A DNA stretch of 64,000 nt, taken from NCBI RefSeq assembly GCF_009664975.1, contig NZ_WJXB01000002.1, forward strand, positions 124,001 to 188,000. Reading direction: 5' to 3'. Shown here piece after piece: positions 51,364 through 59,871 of the stretch. This stretch comes from Paenibacillus monticola (GTDB taxonomy: Bacteria > Bacillota > Bacilli > Paenibacillales > Paenibacillaceae). The notes beneath the pieces are model-generated. The model saw only the letters and a list, made by a program, of their open reading frames with translations, was not told where the DNA came from and did not search any database. The stretch's first letter is position 1. Every line of letters begins with the position of its first letter. A program made the position numbers and the translations under genes.

Positions 51364-52107
51364 TTATAAGCTTTGCGATGTTGGACGCACGATCAGTTCG
51401 TTAATCGCCACGTTAGCTGGCTGTTGAATCGCAAACAGTACAATCTTTGCAACGTCAATAGGATCAATTGCAGTCCATTCGGTATTGCCCATTTTCTCTA
51501 GTGCCGGATAAATCGAGGTGTCGGTGATGGTTCCGCTCAACTCAGTTGCCACTGAGCCAGGGGAGATCAGCGTCGTCCGAATATTTTGCCGCGCCCCCAG
51601 TTCAATTCGCATCCCTTCCGTCAGCACCCGTACTGCATGTTTGGTTGCGCTATAAACGGAGCTGGATGGAAAGGTCACGTGCCCTGCAATGGATGAGAAA
51701 TTAATAATATGACCTTCATTGCGTTCCTCCATATGCTTATATACGGCTGCCATCCCATAGAGAACGCCTTTAATGTTAACGTCTATCATTTTCTCCCACT
51801 CTTCAACCTTTAAACTCTTGAAGAACGATAGCGGCATAATCCCGGCATTATTAATGATGATGTCGATTTGACCATAGGTTTGAATAGTTACGTCGGCCAA
51901 GGCTTCTACGTCGGCACGTGAGGTGACGTCTGTCACTTTGTAGTTGGCTTCGCCACCGGCCCTAATGATTTCATCCCGCAATTGCTGCAAACGGTCTTCA
52001 CGGCGAGCAGCCATCATAACTTTAAATCCGCTTTGAGCAAGGAGCTTCGCTGTAGCTGCCCCCATTCCGCTGCTTGCTCCGGTAATAATCACGACTTTTG
52101 CACTCAT
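51364..52107 (-). CDS. Short-chain dehydrogenase/reductase (YdfG/DhaD-like)
   Basis: A 247-residue classical SDR: nucleotide loop VVIITGASSGMGAAT, NNAG motif (IIINNAGIMPLS), catalytic Ser in FSSIAGH and YxxxK in VYSATKHAV. Typical substrates are short alcohols, 3-hydroxy acids or aldehydes; unknown here. Start at 52107 (MSAKVV) after AAGGGG; the open frame upstream is not protein-like. Its promoter has the long-spacer layout used by MerR regulators, and a merR gene lies just upstream. Confidence 0.88.
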   Translation of the reverse strand: MSAKVVIITGASSGMGAATAKLLAQSGFKVMMAARREDRLQQLRDEIIRAGGEANYKVTDVTSRADVEALADVTIQTYGQIDIIINNAGIMPLSFFKSLKVEEWEKMIDVNIKGVLYGMAAVYKHMEERNEGHIINFSSIAGHVTFPSSSVYSATKHAVRVLTEGMRIELGARQNIRTTLISPGSVATELSGTITDTSIYPALEKMGNTEWTAIDPIDVAKIVLFAIQQPANVAINELIVRPTSQSL

Positions 52108-52167
52108 GTAGAATTCCCCTTTGTTCGTTATTAGCCAGCTATTGCTGGCTCTATTCAAGGTTAACAA

Positions 52168-52185
52168 GTGGAGTATACTGTAAGT
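52168..52185 (-). promoter_or_regulatory. MerR-type box in the SDR promoter
   Basis: On the minus strand TTGACT is followed by TACAGTATACTCCACTTG (18 nt) and TTAACC, with the dyad core CTTACAGTATACTC between. Long spacers with a dyad are how MerR regulators act. Confidence 0.6.
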
Positions 52186-52296
52186 CAAATCTCGGCAAAA
52201 AACATTGTACAGGTCTGAAAACCCGTGTGAATCTAGTATTTTCCAGCTAAAATAATGATTTTTTGGTGATAAATGGTTCCATATAGGACGAAATAC

Positions 52297-52313
52297 CTTA
52301 CAGTATACTCTAA
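52297..52313 (+). promoter_or_regulatory. Second MerR-type box, inverted relative to the first
   Basis: CTTACAGTATACTCTAA; its first 14 nt are the exact reverse complement of GAGTATACTGTAAG at 52171-52184. Confidence 0.55.
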
Positions 52314-52322
52314 TCCACGCAC

Positions 52323-52351
52323 CAAAAAAGCACGTCCTGACGGACGCGCTT
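52323..52351 (-). terminator. Terminator of the merR gene
   Basis: Minus-strand AAGCGCGTCC / GGACGTGCTT with loop GTCA and a TTTTTT run. Confidence 0.85.
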
Positions 52352-52384
52352 GGCTTAAGTGAGGAATATTGTAGATGAGCCGAT

Positions 52385-52762
52385 CTAAGGTAGCATTTTC
52401 GTAAACCCTTTTTCCTGAAAATCGTATAACGCGAGCTTATAATTGATGGTCTCCAAATATTTTAACGTTTCCGCGACATTCTTCTCCACTTTTCCCTTAT
52501 GATCTAGCATCATTTGTTTACGTTTCCGGAGCGTGCTCTCGCCTTCCTTGTACAAATCTACATATTGCTTGATCTCGGAAAGCGGCATGCCTGTCATCCG
52601 CAGGGATAAAATAAAATTTAGCCATTCCAGACTCTCTTCGTCGTACAACCGATTGCCACTCGGATCTCGCTTCACGCCCAGCAGTATTCCCTCCCTCTCA
52701 TAATAACGAAGCGTATAGGGCGAAATACCGGTTTCCTCCGAAAATCCCTTAATCGTGGACAT
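52385..52762 (-). CDS. MerR-family regulator (AdhR-like)
   Basis: A 125-residue regulator with the MerR DNA-binding half (IKGFSEETGISPYTLRYYEREGILLGVKRDPSGNRLYDEESLEWLNFI) and a long dimerisation coil. There is no cysteine, so it does not sense metals or thiols by the AdhR-type Cys. Start at 52762 (MSTIKGF) with AGGAGG 8 nt upstream. It is bracketed by MerR-type boxes and sits between SDR and aldo-keto reductase genes, which it probably controls. Confidence 0.85.
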   Translation of the reverse strand: MSTIKGFSEETGISPYTLRYYEREGILLGVKRDPSGNRLYDEESLEWLNFILSLRMTGMPLSEIKQYVDLYKEGESTLRKRKQMMLDHKGKVEKNVAETLKYLETINYKLALYDFQEKGFTKMLP

Positions 52763-52778
52763 CACTTTCACCTCCTAG

Positions 52779-52794
52779 CTTAGAGTAAACTATA
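52779..52794 (-). promoter_or_regulatory. MerR-type box next to merR start
   Basis: TTAGAGTAAACTATAA, a degenerate copy of the GAGTATACT dyad, just upstream of the merR ribosome site. Confidence 0.4.
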
Positions 52795-52846
52795 ACTTCT
52801 GTTAGCGATGATCCTAGATTAATGACGGGTGCATGAACTTCTTGAG

Positions 52847-52865
52847 TTAGAGTGTACTCTATTAA
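52847..52865. promoter_or_regulatory. Distal MerR-type box
   Basis: TTAGAGTGTACTCTATTAA, with a perfect AGAGTGTACTCT dyad preceded by TTGAGT, about 85 nt before merR. Confidence 0.5.
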
Positions 52866-52875
52866 CTAAGTTGAA

Positions 52876-53034
52876 TTCAAGCTGATTGTGGATATTTCAA
52901 AATTTAGCATAACCATCTCTATTACCTCAAAAGAATCCTACATTGGCAACTATGAATGGATTGACATCCAAAAAATGCCCTTATACATTGTTCTGTCTTC
53001 TCAGCATCGCTTTGCGGACCATTCTGATCTATGA
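52876..53034 (+). pseudogene. Remnant of a LysR-type regulator ligand domain
   Basis: Fifty-two codons without start signal, ending TGA at 53032. The reading frame gives FKLIVDISKFSITISITSKE, then NYEWIDIQKMPLYIVLSSQH and RFADHSDL. The EWIDIQ..PLYIVLSSQHRFAD part looks like the middle of a LysR substrate domain (sensing strand followed by xHPLA). No DNA-binding part is nearby. The fragment abuts the aldo-keto reductase stop. Confidence 0.4.
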
Positions 53035-53037
53035 CTT

Positions 53038-54039
53038 CTATTTCAGTGCTGCCCATGAGGTTTGATTCAGATGCTCCAGTTCATCCTTGCTAAGCTGAAA
53101 AGTCATTGCCCCAATATTCTCCTCTGCATGCCGCACTTTTGATGCTCCTGGTATTGCGACAACTGTGTTTCCGTGGTAATGGATTAACCAATTTAGGGCA
53201 ATCTGGCCTGCGGTAACCTCATATTTATCACCCAGCGTCACTAACGAATCAATTAATGGTCTACTGCGGACCATACTCTTCTCGTTCAAACCCGATTGCA
53301 TCCGCCGCATACGGGAGATATTGCTAATCTGCGCAGGATCTTTATGAAACCGTCCTGTTAGTATCCCTTGTTGCAGTGGGGAATAGGCGATTATAGAAAT
53401 GCCCAGTTCTTTGGCTGCATCCATGATCCCGTTCCGATCAATTGAACGGTCCAGCAAATTATATTTCACTTGATTAGAGACCAACGTCAAGTCATATTCT
53501 TTTAACAACTTATGTGCTCGCACCATTTGCTTAGCGGAATAATTGCTAACTCCTACGTACCTGATCTTTCCCGCCTTGACTAAACCTGCCATAGCTTTCA
53601 TTTCACTTGCGATTGACGATAAGGAAAAGGGCTGATGAATTTGATACAAATCTATGGTCCGGCCACCAAGACAACGAAGCCGTTCCTCAATCGTAGATGT
53701 GATAGACTTAGCTGTGCGCATTAACGGCCACCATTTAGTAGCGATAAAAGGCGTAGAGTGGGCACTTCCCTCTTGTTTCAATTGATCGAGAACATGAGCC
53801 AACGCTTCTTCTGATTTGCCGCCTCCATAGATCTCTGCCGTATCAACCCAGTTCATACCGCCTTCCAGACTTACCCGCACGATATTCAGGATATCTCCTT
53901 CTTCAAGATTGCTCCAATACCGCCCGACCAAACCACTCCCTCTACTGAATTGCCAGCAGCCTAAACCTAGTGGAGAAACAGACAACGAAGATTGTCCTAA
54001 CGGACGCAAACTTACAGCTGTTGAACTCGGCTCCATCAT
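53038..54039 (-). CDS. Aldo/keto reductase (1)
   Basis: A 333-residue NADPH-dependent aldehyde/ketone reductase with the TIM-barrel AKR set: GLGCWQF, NWVDTAEIYGGGKSEEAL (catalytic Asp and Tyr), FIATKWWP (Lys), LYQIHQP (His) and the cofactor end VVAIPGASKVRHAEENIGA. Two ATGs (54039, 54036) follow AAGGATGA. Stands between the merR group and an AT-rich unknown gene; the MerR boxes upstream of merR could also influence it only indirectly, as its own promoter region lacks one. Confidence 0.9.
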   Translation of the reverse strand: MMEPSSTAVSLRPLGQSSLSVSPLGLGCWQFSRGSGLVGRYWSNLEEGDILNIVRVSLEGGMNWVDTAEIYGGGKSEEALAHVLDQLKQEGSAHSTPFIATKWWPLMRTAKSITSTIEERLRCLGGRTIDLYQIHQPFSLSSIASEMKAMAGLVKAGKIRYVGVSNYSAKQMVRAHKLLKEYDLTLVSNQVKYNLLDRSIDRNGIMDAAKELGISIIAYSPLQQGILTGRFHKDPAQISNISRMRRMQSGLNEKSMVRSRPLIDSLVTLGDKYEVTAGQIALNWLIHYHGNTVVAIPGASKVRHAEENIGAMTFQLSKDELEHLNQTSWAALK

Positions 54040-54159
54040 TCATCCTTCTTTCTGAAATATGTAGCATATGAGGAAATCTCGCCAGTTTTAGCGCTAACGA
54101 AGGCTTCTTATGTATGGTTAATTATACCATCAATCTTAATCCAAACTCATTCTTCAAGA

Positions 54160-54735
54160 TTAACTTCTTATGTATTTTCGTTCGAGTCGATCTCCTCTTG
54201 TTCGAAAGCTTTTGTCTATTTGTGCCATTTTCTCTTCAATTATTTCCTGGATAATATTGTTTAAATAAAGACTTCTCCTTGATGCAAATATAAAATATAT
54301 AAAAAAAATAATTAAAATAATAATGGGGATCATGGCAATTTTCATGAATTTATCATTTTTTTCCCAAAGCTTTAATTTTGATTTTTCTGTTGATTCCGTG
54401 ATCATTTGTTTAAGTGTTTGTTTAGTAGTATCATCTATTTCTTTTATTTGTTCGATATCCGCTATTTTCATAGTTTGAAGGCTATCTATTGTAGAAGATT
54501 TAATTGCACTTTCATTTTGTTTTATATTTGTAATTATCCCTAGTAATAAAGTAGAAACAATACAAACCACCGCCAAGAAAACGGTTAATATTTTATTCCA
54601 TTCGCTTAATGCTCTGGCATTAGCCTTTAATGTTCTAAGTTCAGAAATACTACGTTCACTTAACTTTCTTTTAAGTTCTCCTAATTCCATGATCGTTTTT
54701 ACTTTAAGTCCTATCGCAAATTCATTTTTAAACAT
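54160..54735 (-). CDS. AT-rich membrane protein of unknown function
   Basis: A 191-residue protein with two membrane segments (about residues 50-70, ILTVFLAVVCIVSTLLLGII, and 133-152, IAMIPIIILIIFFIYFIFAS) separated by a charged, Lys/Glu/Thr-rich coiled-coil loop of about 60 residues. Its DNA is much more AT-rich than the flanking genes, as is the next gene, suggesting transfer. No family recognised; similar topology occurs in small sensor, toxin or phage-type proteins. The ATG at 54735 lies near AAGGGG in a T-rich leader. Confidence 0.55.
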   Translation of the reverse strand: MFKNEFAIGLKVKTIMELGELKRKLSERSISELRTLKANARALSEWNKILTVFLAVVCIVSTLLLGIITNIKQNESAIKSSTIDSLQTMKIADIEQIKEIDDTTKQTLKQMITESTEKSKLKLWEKNDKFMKIAMIPIIILIIFFIYFIFASRRSLYLNNIIQEIIEEKMAQIDKSFRTRGDRLERKYIRS

Positions 54736-54867
54736 ATAAAAATCCCCTTTTATCCCATTTTTTCTCTTTCAATTATAACAGCCTCTATTAGATTCGAGAT
54801 TAAGGAATAAATTTCCTTTAGAGTGAGGTATAATCTATATTAGTAAATAGTGAGGTTAGGAGGATTC

Positions 54868-55074
54868 ATGAAAAAAAGATTACATAGTCAGATGTATTCT
54901 GAAAATGATTTTGTTGTCCATACCGGTCTTGCTTCAAAAAGCAGTTTCTGTCGCTATGGTGCATCTGTTACTTTTTCTGATGAACCAGATTTTCTATATT
55001 ACTATTCGATTTGTAACGACGGGAAAATAATACAGGATGGGTATACAGGGTTATCTTCAAAACATATTGAATAA
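54868..55074 (+). CDS. Small AT-rich gene of unknown function
   Basis: Start ATG at 54868 after TTAGGAGG. The 68-residue product is MKKRLHSQMYSENDFVVHTG... with a C-terminal YYYSICNDGKIIQDGYTG and SSKHIE that recalls the ends of DUF3139-type proteins, but the N-terminal membrane anchor of that family is not present. Next to another AT-rich unknown gene. Function unknown. Confidence 0.5.
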   Translation: MKKRLHSQMYSENDFVVHTGLASKSSFCRYGASVTFSDEPDFLYYYSICNDGKIIQDGYTGLSSKHIE

Positions 55075-55189
55075 CTAAAAACACTGCCTTATCTTAATCT
55101 CATTGTAAATAAGTTCATCATATATTTTCCTTCTTTATGATATTATTGTAATCAAAATATTGGAAATACAATGATAATGGAGGGACATC

Positions 55190-55864
55190 ATGTTCAAATT
55201 TTTTATTGGCTTTGTTCTATTAAGCAGGTTAGTAGGCAATCCGTTTCTGGCCTTAATCATCCTACTCGTTATCTTGTATATTCTGGATCGCCGATATGTA
55301 GGCATCTTCCCCAGTGTTATGAAGCCATTTCGCAGAGGGCGTCAAATTTCCAAGCTCCGGACAACAATCTCGCTCAATCCTAATGACGTCTCTTCCAAAT
55401 TCGAACTCGCCAAGCATTTGACTGAGCGCAAGAAATATAAGGAAGCGAATGAATTACTTCTACAGATCAAAGACCGATATGAACAATCCGCTGAATTTTG
55501 GGTAGAACTCGGCTATGTGAATCTAAAGCTGGGTCACTTGGATGAAGGTGAATCACAGATCAAACGGGGGCTAGAGATTAATCGAAAAGCCCAATATGGT
55601 CAACCCTATCTGCGGCTGGCCGAGACCTTCCGCCACACGGACCATGACAAAGCATTGAACTATGTAACACAATTTCAGGAGATACAAAGCTCGTCAAGTG
55701 AAGCCTATTATCTAGCGGGTTCCATGTACAAAGCGTTAGGGAGAAATGAGGATGCAAAACGCGCTTTTGCGGAATCCACAGCTATCTATCGCTCGCTACC
55801 CAAATACAAGAAACGGCAGGAACGCGGCTGGGCGTTGCGCAGTTTTTTTGCTAAGCTTCGTTAG
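55190..55864 (+). CDS. TPR-repeat protein with N-terminal membrane anchor
   Basis: A 224-residue protein: a hydrophobic hairpin near the start (FKFFIGFVLLSRL, NPFLALIILLVILYIL), then tetratricopeptide repeats from about residue 60 (ISLNPNDVSSKFELAKHLTERKKYKEANELLLQI; AEFWVELGYVNLKLGHLDEGESQIKRGLEIN; QPYLRLAETFRHTDHDKALNYV; SEAYYLAGSMYKALGRNEDAKRAFAES). TPR domains hold partner proteins. ATGGAGGGAC precedes the ATG. Monocistronic. Confidence 0.8.
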   Translation: MFKFFIGFVLLSRLVGNPFLALIILLVILYILDRRYVGIFPSVMKPFRRGRQISKLRTTISLNPNDVSSKFELAKHLTERKKYKEANELLLQIKDRYEQSAEFWVELGYVNLKLGHLDEGESQIKRGLEINRKAQYGQPYLRLAETFRHTDHDKALNYVTQFQEIQSSSSEAYYLAGSMYKALGRNEDAKRAFAESTAIYRSLPKYKKRQERGWALRSFFAKLR

Positions 55865-55888
55865 CTTTAGAAGATTACATATAACGTG

Positions 55889-55938
55889 AAAGAACCTCTG
55901 ACGATCACATTTGCTACGTGATCGTCAGAGGTTCTTTT
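55889..55938. terminator. Bidirectional terminator between TPR gene and MMPL gene
   Basis: AGAACCTCTGACGATCAC / GTGATCGTCAGAGGTTCT, an 18-bp perfect stem with T-run. Confidence 0.92.
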
Positions 55939-56011
55939 GAAGTCCGGTTCATCCGAGACAAGTCTATATTTAGCGGGGGGAGGCGGGGGGATTTACTACC
56001 ACCTCATGATC

Positions 56012-59000
56012 TTACATATGCAAATCATGCTTTGGAGCTTCTCCGCTTTCTTTGACTCGGAAAGGCCACCAGTTGGCCCGACCGAACATCCGTACCATAA
56101 CTGGAACGAAGAACGGCAGAAATACCAGGGCATATAAGGCCAAGCCGACAAGAACTACTGTAGCAATCTGCATCATCGACAGCACTCCTGAAGGATACAT
56201 TGAGGCAAATGTGCCACCCAGTATAACTACTGCCGACAGAATAACGGTGCCCATATTACGCATGGCATGCAGAATGGCTTCACGAACATCCCATGTCTTA
56301 TTCTCATTAAACCGGGCCATCAGGAAGATGCTGTAATCCACACCGAGTGCTACCAGCATTACGAAGCTGAAGAACGGTGTCGTCCAGGTAATTCCGTCAT
56401 AACCAAGCAGCTTAACGAATATCGCTTCTGTCACTCCTAACGCAGTAAAGTAAGTGATCACCAGCGATAGAATAAGATAGAGCGGCATGACGATGGACCG
56501 AAGCAGCAGAACCAGAATAATGAAGATGCCGCTCAGCATCAAGATAACGGTCCGCGAATAGTCTTCATTAGAGATTTTCTGCAAATCGCTGTAGGTACTA
56601 GTGACCCCACTAATAGCGGTCTCTGCATTCTCCAGCTTCGTACCTTTAACCGCGCGGTCAACCGCGGACTGAATAGCGCCCATACTATCAATCGCTTCTG
56701 TGCTGTAAGGATTATTGGAGAATACAACATCCAAAGTCATAACCTTGCGGTCTGTAGACAGGTAATTGTCGAATACCTGCTGAATATCTGCCGATTCAAG
56801 CGCCTCTGCGGGCACGAAGAATCCGCTCAACTCATCATCCTTAGCCGCCTTAATCTGATTAAGGTAATCTTGCGCTGAGCTCAAACCACCAGTGATTTGC
56901 TTCAAGCCCTCCGAACTATCGCTTAGACCTTTCGTCAACTCTCCAAGTTGACCCGTCAATTGCCCAAATCCATCCACAAGCTGCTGTTGTCCTCCTTGCA
57001 GTTGCGTAAGCCCACTACTGATCGAGGGAATCTTATCGACAATCTGACCTTGACCTGCTGCTGCCTGATTCAGACCTGTTTGCAACTGCCCAATGCCTGC
57101 TACCAGTTTCTGTAGCCCTTGTGCAAGTGCAGTTTGCCCCGCAGAAGCCTTGGCGTAACCAGCGTTAGCTTCATTCAAGCCCGCAGCCGCACCCTTCAGC
57201 TGTTCCGAAATTTGCCCCAGGCCTGTGGCGAGCTGTGTAGCCCCTTTACCACTCTGCGTCACTGTACCTTTAATCGTCTGATAATCTGTATCCTGCAGCA
57301 GTTCAGGATGGCTGCTCTCCAGACCTGTAAAGGAAGTATCCAAGCCACTCAAAGCTGTTGCCACACCCTGCAGTTGCCCTTGCAGCTGTCCTAATCCACT
57401 ATCCAGCGCAGTTAAGCCACCGCCGATCTTTTTATACCCTGCCAACAGTGCTGTGTTAGCATCTGCAAGCTGTTTAGCGCTTGACGCCGCTTGCTGAAGA
57501 CCCGCTTTGAGCTCTCCTGCACCGGCGGAACCACTCTTAATGCCACTCTCTATCCGGGATAATCCGTCACCCAAGGCGACGATGCCTGCTTTGAGGTCAG
57601 CAGTACCTTCCGCCAGCTTAGCGCTGCCAGATACAGCTTCATTAAGCTTCGGCGCATTATCACTAAGCTGCTTGCTTGCATCTGATAATCCTGTTTGAAT
57701 CTTAGTCAGACCCTCATTAGTCTGATCTAGACCGTCGGAAAGAGTTCCTACCTGAGTAGGTATGAGAAAGTCATTGATTTGTACTCCTGTCGGACGCGAC
57801 ATGCTGCGCACCGACTTAACGCCGTCCACCTTTTCCAGCTCGCGGCTGATCTTCTCAGACAACCCTATATATTCCGAGGTATCCATGCGATCATCATTCT
57901 TAATCACAATCTTACCAGGCATCGATTCACCTGGACCAAAGCTATCCGATATGATATTGAAGCCTTTAACCGAAGCATAATCAGAACCAATCTCATCCAA
58001 GCTGTTAAAGGACAGCTTCCCATCATAAGCGACGAGGAATGGTACAACTATCACTGCTACGATCAGCAATGCCGCCCACGGTCTTTTTAAAGAAAATGAG
58101 CCTGCCGCGCCCCAAATACGGCTTTCACTATGCTCCAGCTTGCCTCGTGACGGCCAGAACATTTTTTTACCCAGTACAGCCATGAAGAAAGGAACAAGTG
58201 TAACGAGAGCTAGTAGCATCACCGCAATCCCTACTGCGACTGCCACTGCTGAACGATACAAGACGAATTTCGAGAGCCCAATTGCCAAAAAGCCCACGAA
58301 TACGGCCAACCCGGAATAAAAGACCGTTCCACCTGCTTTCCGGTAAGTAGCCACAATCGCACTGTGGGTATCTTCCGATGTGGCAAGCTCCTCTTTGAAT
58401 CGGCTAATCAGCAGGATACAATAATCCGTCCCGATTCCGAACATTACGGCGACCATAAAAATTTGTGTGAACGTCGATAATGGGAAATCAAATCGGTCCA
58501 CCAGAAAACCTACAACGGATTGAGCTACAATAAAACTCAGACCCACAGTCAGCAATGGAACAAATGGAGCCACCATCGAGCGGAACACTACAAATAGGAT
58601 AAGTAAAATAAAGACCACTGTAATGTATTCTGATTTCTTAAGACCCGCTTCCGAACTGGCAATGGTATCCTCAGTAATCAGCCCTTCACTAGTTAAGTAA
58701 TGATCTGCATCGACATCAGCGAGCAACTCATCCACCTTAGCGGGAAGCTCTTGAACAACCTCTTCTCCACCTTTTATAGAAAGTGCCACCATAATGGTTT
58801 TGCCATCTTTGGCAATCAGCGTATCCTTAAGCTCACTTTGAGAGAAAGGATCTGTAATGGCATCAATATTTAGAGCTTCTTTATTCTTGCTCAGCTTCTC
58901 GACACCCTGCTTGATACTTGCCGTTTCTTCTGCCCCAATTCCTTGCGGCATGTTAAATACAAGCGCAACTTGATGCAGCGTTTCTCCATTCTTGGAGTCA

Positions 59001-59173
59001 GAGACCTCTTGCAAAATCTCAATCGCTCTAGCGGAACTATATCCGTCTGGAACTGAGATATCACCCTTCTCACGCACAAGATCTGACATTGACGGTGCTG
59101 TCATAAATAATACAACCGCCATTGCAAGCCAGACCACGATCACTGCCCATCTTGCTTTTAATATCGTTTTCAA
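56012..59173 (-). CDS. MMPL/RND-family exporter with a large coiled insert
   Basis: A 1053-residue transporter of the MMPL (YdfJ-like) family. Two sets of five or six membrane segments (residues about 180-345 and 880-1035) carry the RND-type motifs GIGTDYCILLISRFKEE and ALGVDYSIFLMARFNE (proton relay Asp-Tyr). Between them, residues about 490-790 are an extra-long Gly/Leu/Gln-rich helical stretch made of YhgE/Pip-like heptad repeats (L..GL..L..GL), probably an extracellular coiled coil. Exports lipids or hydrophobic drugs (family knowledge). It overlaps the upstream MarR gene by 4 nt and is therefore in its operon. Confidence 0.88.
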   Translation of the reverse strand: MKTILKARWAVIVVWLAMAVVLFMTAPSMSDLVREKGDISVPDGYSSARAIEILQEVSDSKNGETLHQVALVFNMPQGIGAEETASIKQGVEKLSKNKEALNIDAITDPFSQSELKDTLIAKDGKTIMVALSIKGGEEVVQELPAKVDELLADVDADHYLTSEGLITEDTIASSEAGLKKSEYITVVFILLILFVVFRSMVAPFVPLLTVGLSFIVAQSVVGFLVDRFDFPLSTFTQIFMVAVMFGIGTDYCILLISRFKEELATSEDTHSAIVATYRKAGGTVFYSGLAVFVGFLAIGLSKFVLYRSAVAVAVGIAVMLLALVTLVPFFMAVLGKKMFWPSRGKLEHSESRIWGAAGSFSLKRPWAALLIVAVIVVPFLVAYDGKLSFNSLDEIGSDYASVKGFNIISDSFGPGESMPGKIVIKNDDRMDTSEYIGLSEKISRELEKVDGVKSVRSMSRPTGVQINDFLIPTQVGTLSDGLDQTNEGLTKIQTGLSDASKQLSDNAPKLNEAVSGSAKLAEGTADLKAGIVALGDGLSRIESGIKSGSAGAGELKAGLQQAASSAKQLADANTALLAGYKKIGGGLTALDSGLGQLQGQLQGVATALSGLDTSFTGLESSHPELLQDTDYQTIKGTVTQSGKGATQLATGLGQISEQLKGAAAGLNEANAGYAKASAGQTALAQGLQKLVAGIGQLQTGLNQAAAGQGQIVDKIPSISSGLTQLQGGQQQLVDGFGQLTGQLGELTKGLSDSSEGLKQITGGLSSAQDYLNQIKAAKDDELSGFFVPAEALESADIQQVFDNYLSTDRKVMTLDVVFSNNPYSTEAIDSMGAIQSAVDRAVKGTKLENAETAISGVTSTYSDLQKISNEDYSRTVILMLSGIFIILVLLLRSIVMPLYLILSLVITYFTALGVTEAIFVKLLGYDGITWTTPFFSFVMLVALGVDYSIFLMARFNENKTWDVREAILHAMRNMGTVILSAVVILGGTFASMYPSGVLSMMQIATVVLVGLALYALVFLPFFVPVMVRMFGRANWWPFRVKESGEAPKHDLHM

Positions 59174-59622
59174 TTGCTTTTCCCTCCCGATTCCTGCATT
59201 AAACGGCCTAGCTTCTCAAACATCATGATGAAATTCTCAATATCTTTTTTCTCAAAATCAAACAAGTACGGAGATATGACCTCCTGTATCTGCTTCTCTG
59301 CTTCTTCATATACGCTTCTTCCGTTCTCTGTCATCGACAGATATACCTGGCGCCGATCATTCTCGTCACGAGTTCGCTCGACCATTCCCGCCTCAACCAG
59401 CCGGTTAATGATAGCAGTAATCGAACTCTTACCCACCGCAAAAGATTCTGCCAGATACGTAGATGTACATAGTTCTTGGCCGTTAATTAAGCGAAGAATG
59501 AGATACTGGTCGTTAGTTATGTCTGCAGCTATACTATCTCTTATCTGCGCATTGATGCGCCTCGTTACCACTAGGTAAACATCCATATAGCGGTTAATCC
59601 AGTGACTTGCATCTTCATTCAA
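59170..59622 (-). CDS. MarR-family repressor of the MMPL exporter
   Basis: A 150-residue winged-helix regulator: CTSTYLAESFAVGKSSITAIINRLVEAGMVERTRDENDRRQVYLSMTENGR, ending FIMMFEKLGRLMQESGG. Start taken as TTG at 59622 because AGGAGG lies 8 nt upstream; ATG codons in that area are not in a better position. It overlaps the exporter gene by 4 nt (ATGA), so it is translated first and presumably represses the operon. Confidence 0.85.
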   Translation of the reverse strand: MNEDASHWINRYMDVYLVVTRRINAQIRDSIAADITNDQYLILRLINGQELCTSTYLAESFAVGKSSITAIINRLVEAGMVERTRDENDRRQVYLSMTENGRSVYEEAEKQIQEVISPYLFDFEKKDIENFIMMFEKLGRLMQESGGKSN

Positions 59623-59656
59623 AACTATAACCTCCTGCCGATAGTTCACGTGTAGA

Positions 59657-59676
59657 ATAGTTTCATTGTAAAACTA
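59657..59676. promoter_or_regulatory. Candidate MarR operator
   Basis: Inverted repeat ATAGTTT - 6 nt - AAACTAT just upstream of the marR ribosome site, in the expected promoter region of the operon. Confidence 0.55.
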
Positions 59677-59796
59677 TATTATTTCCACGTTGAAAAGTCA
59701 ACCTATGTACAATGATGCCGGCGATCTTAATTCCGCCGATCCCGAAAGAAAACCTCACGTAATTCTTCTGAGACTATAAATACTCCTAAACAACAA

Positions 59797-59825
59797 AAAA
59801 ATGACTCCGTGTTCAGAGTCATTTT
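59797..59825 (-). terminator. Terminator of the aldo/keto reductase gene
   Basis: AAAATGACTC / GAGTCATTTT with an 8-nt loop, A-run on the left; placed 47 nt past the stop at 59872. Confidence 0.85.
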
Positions 59826-59871
59826 GCATTCACCTCAATTTACAGTTCGAGTACAAGACAGCCAAGACGTC

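Noticed and set aside
55190-55383. Second frame in the TPR gene start
   Set aside because: Out-of-frame ORF with no ribosome site; shadow of the TPR gene.
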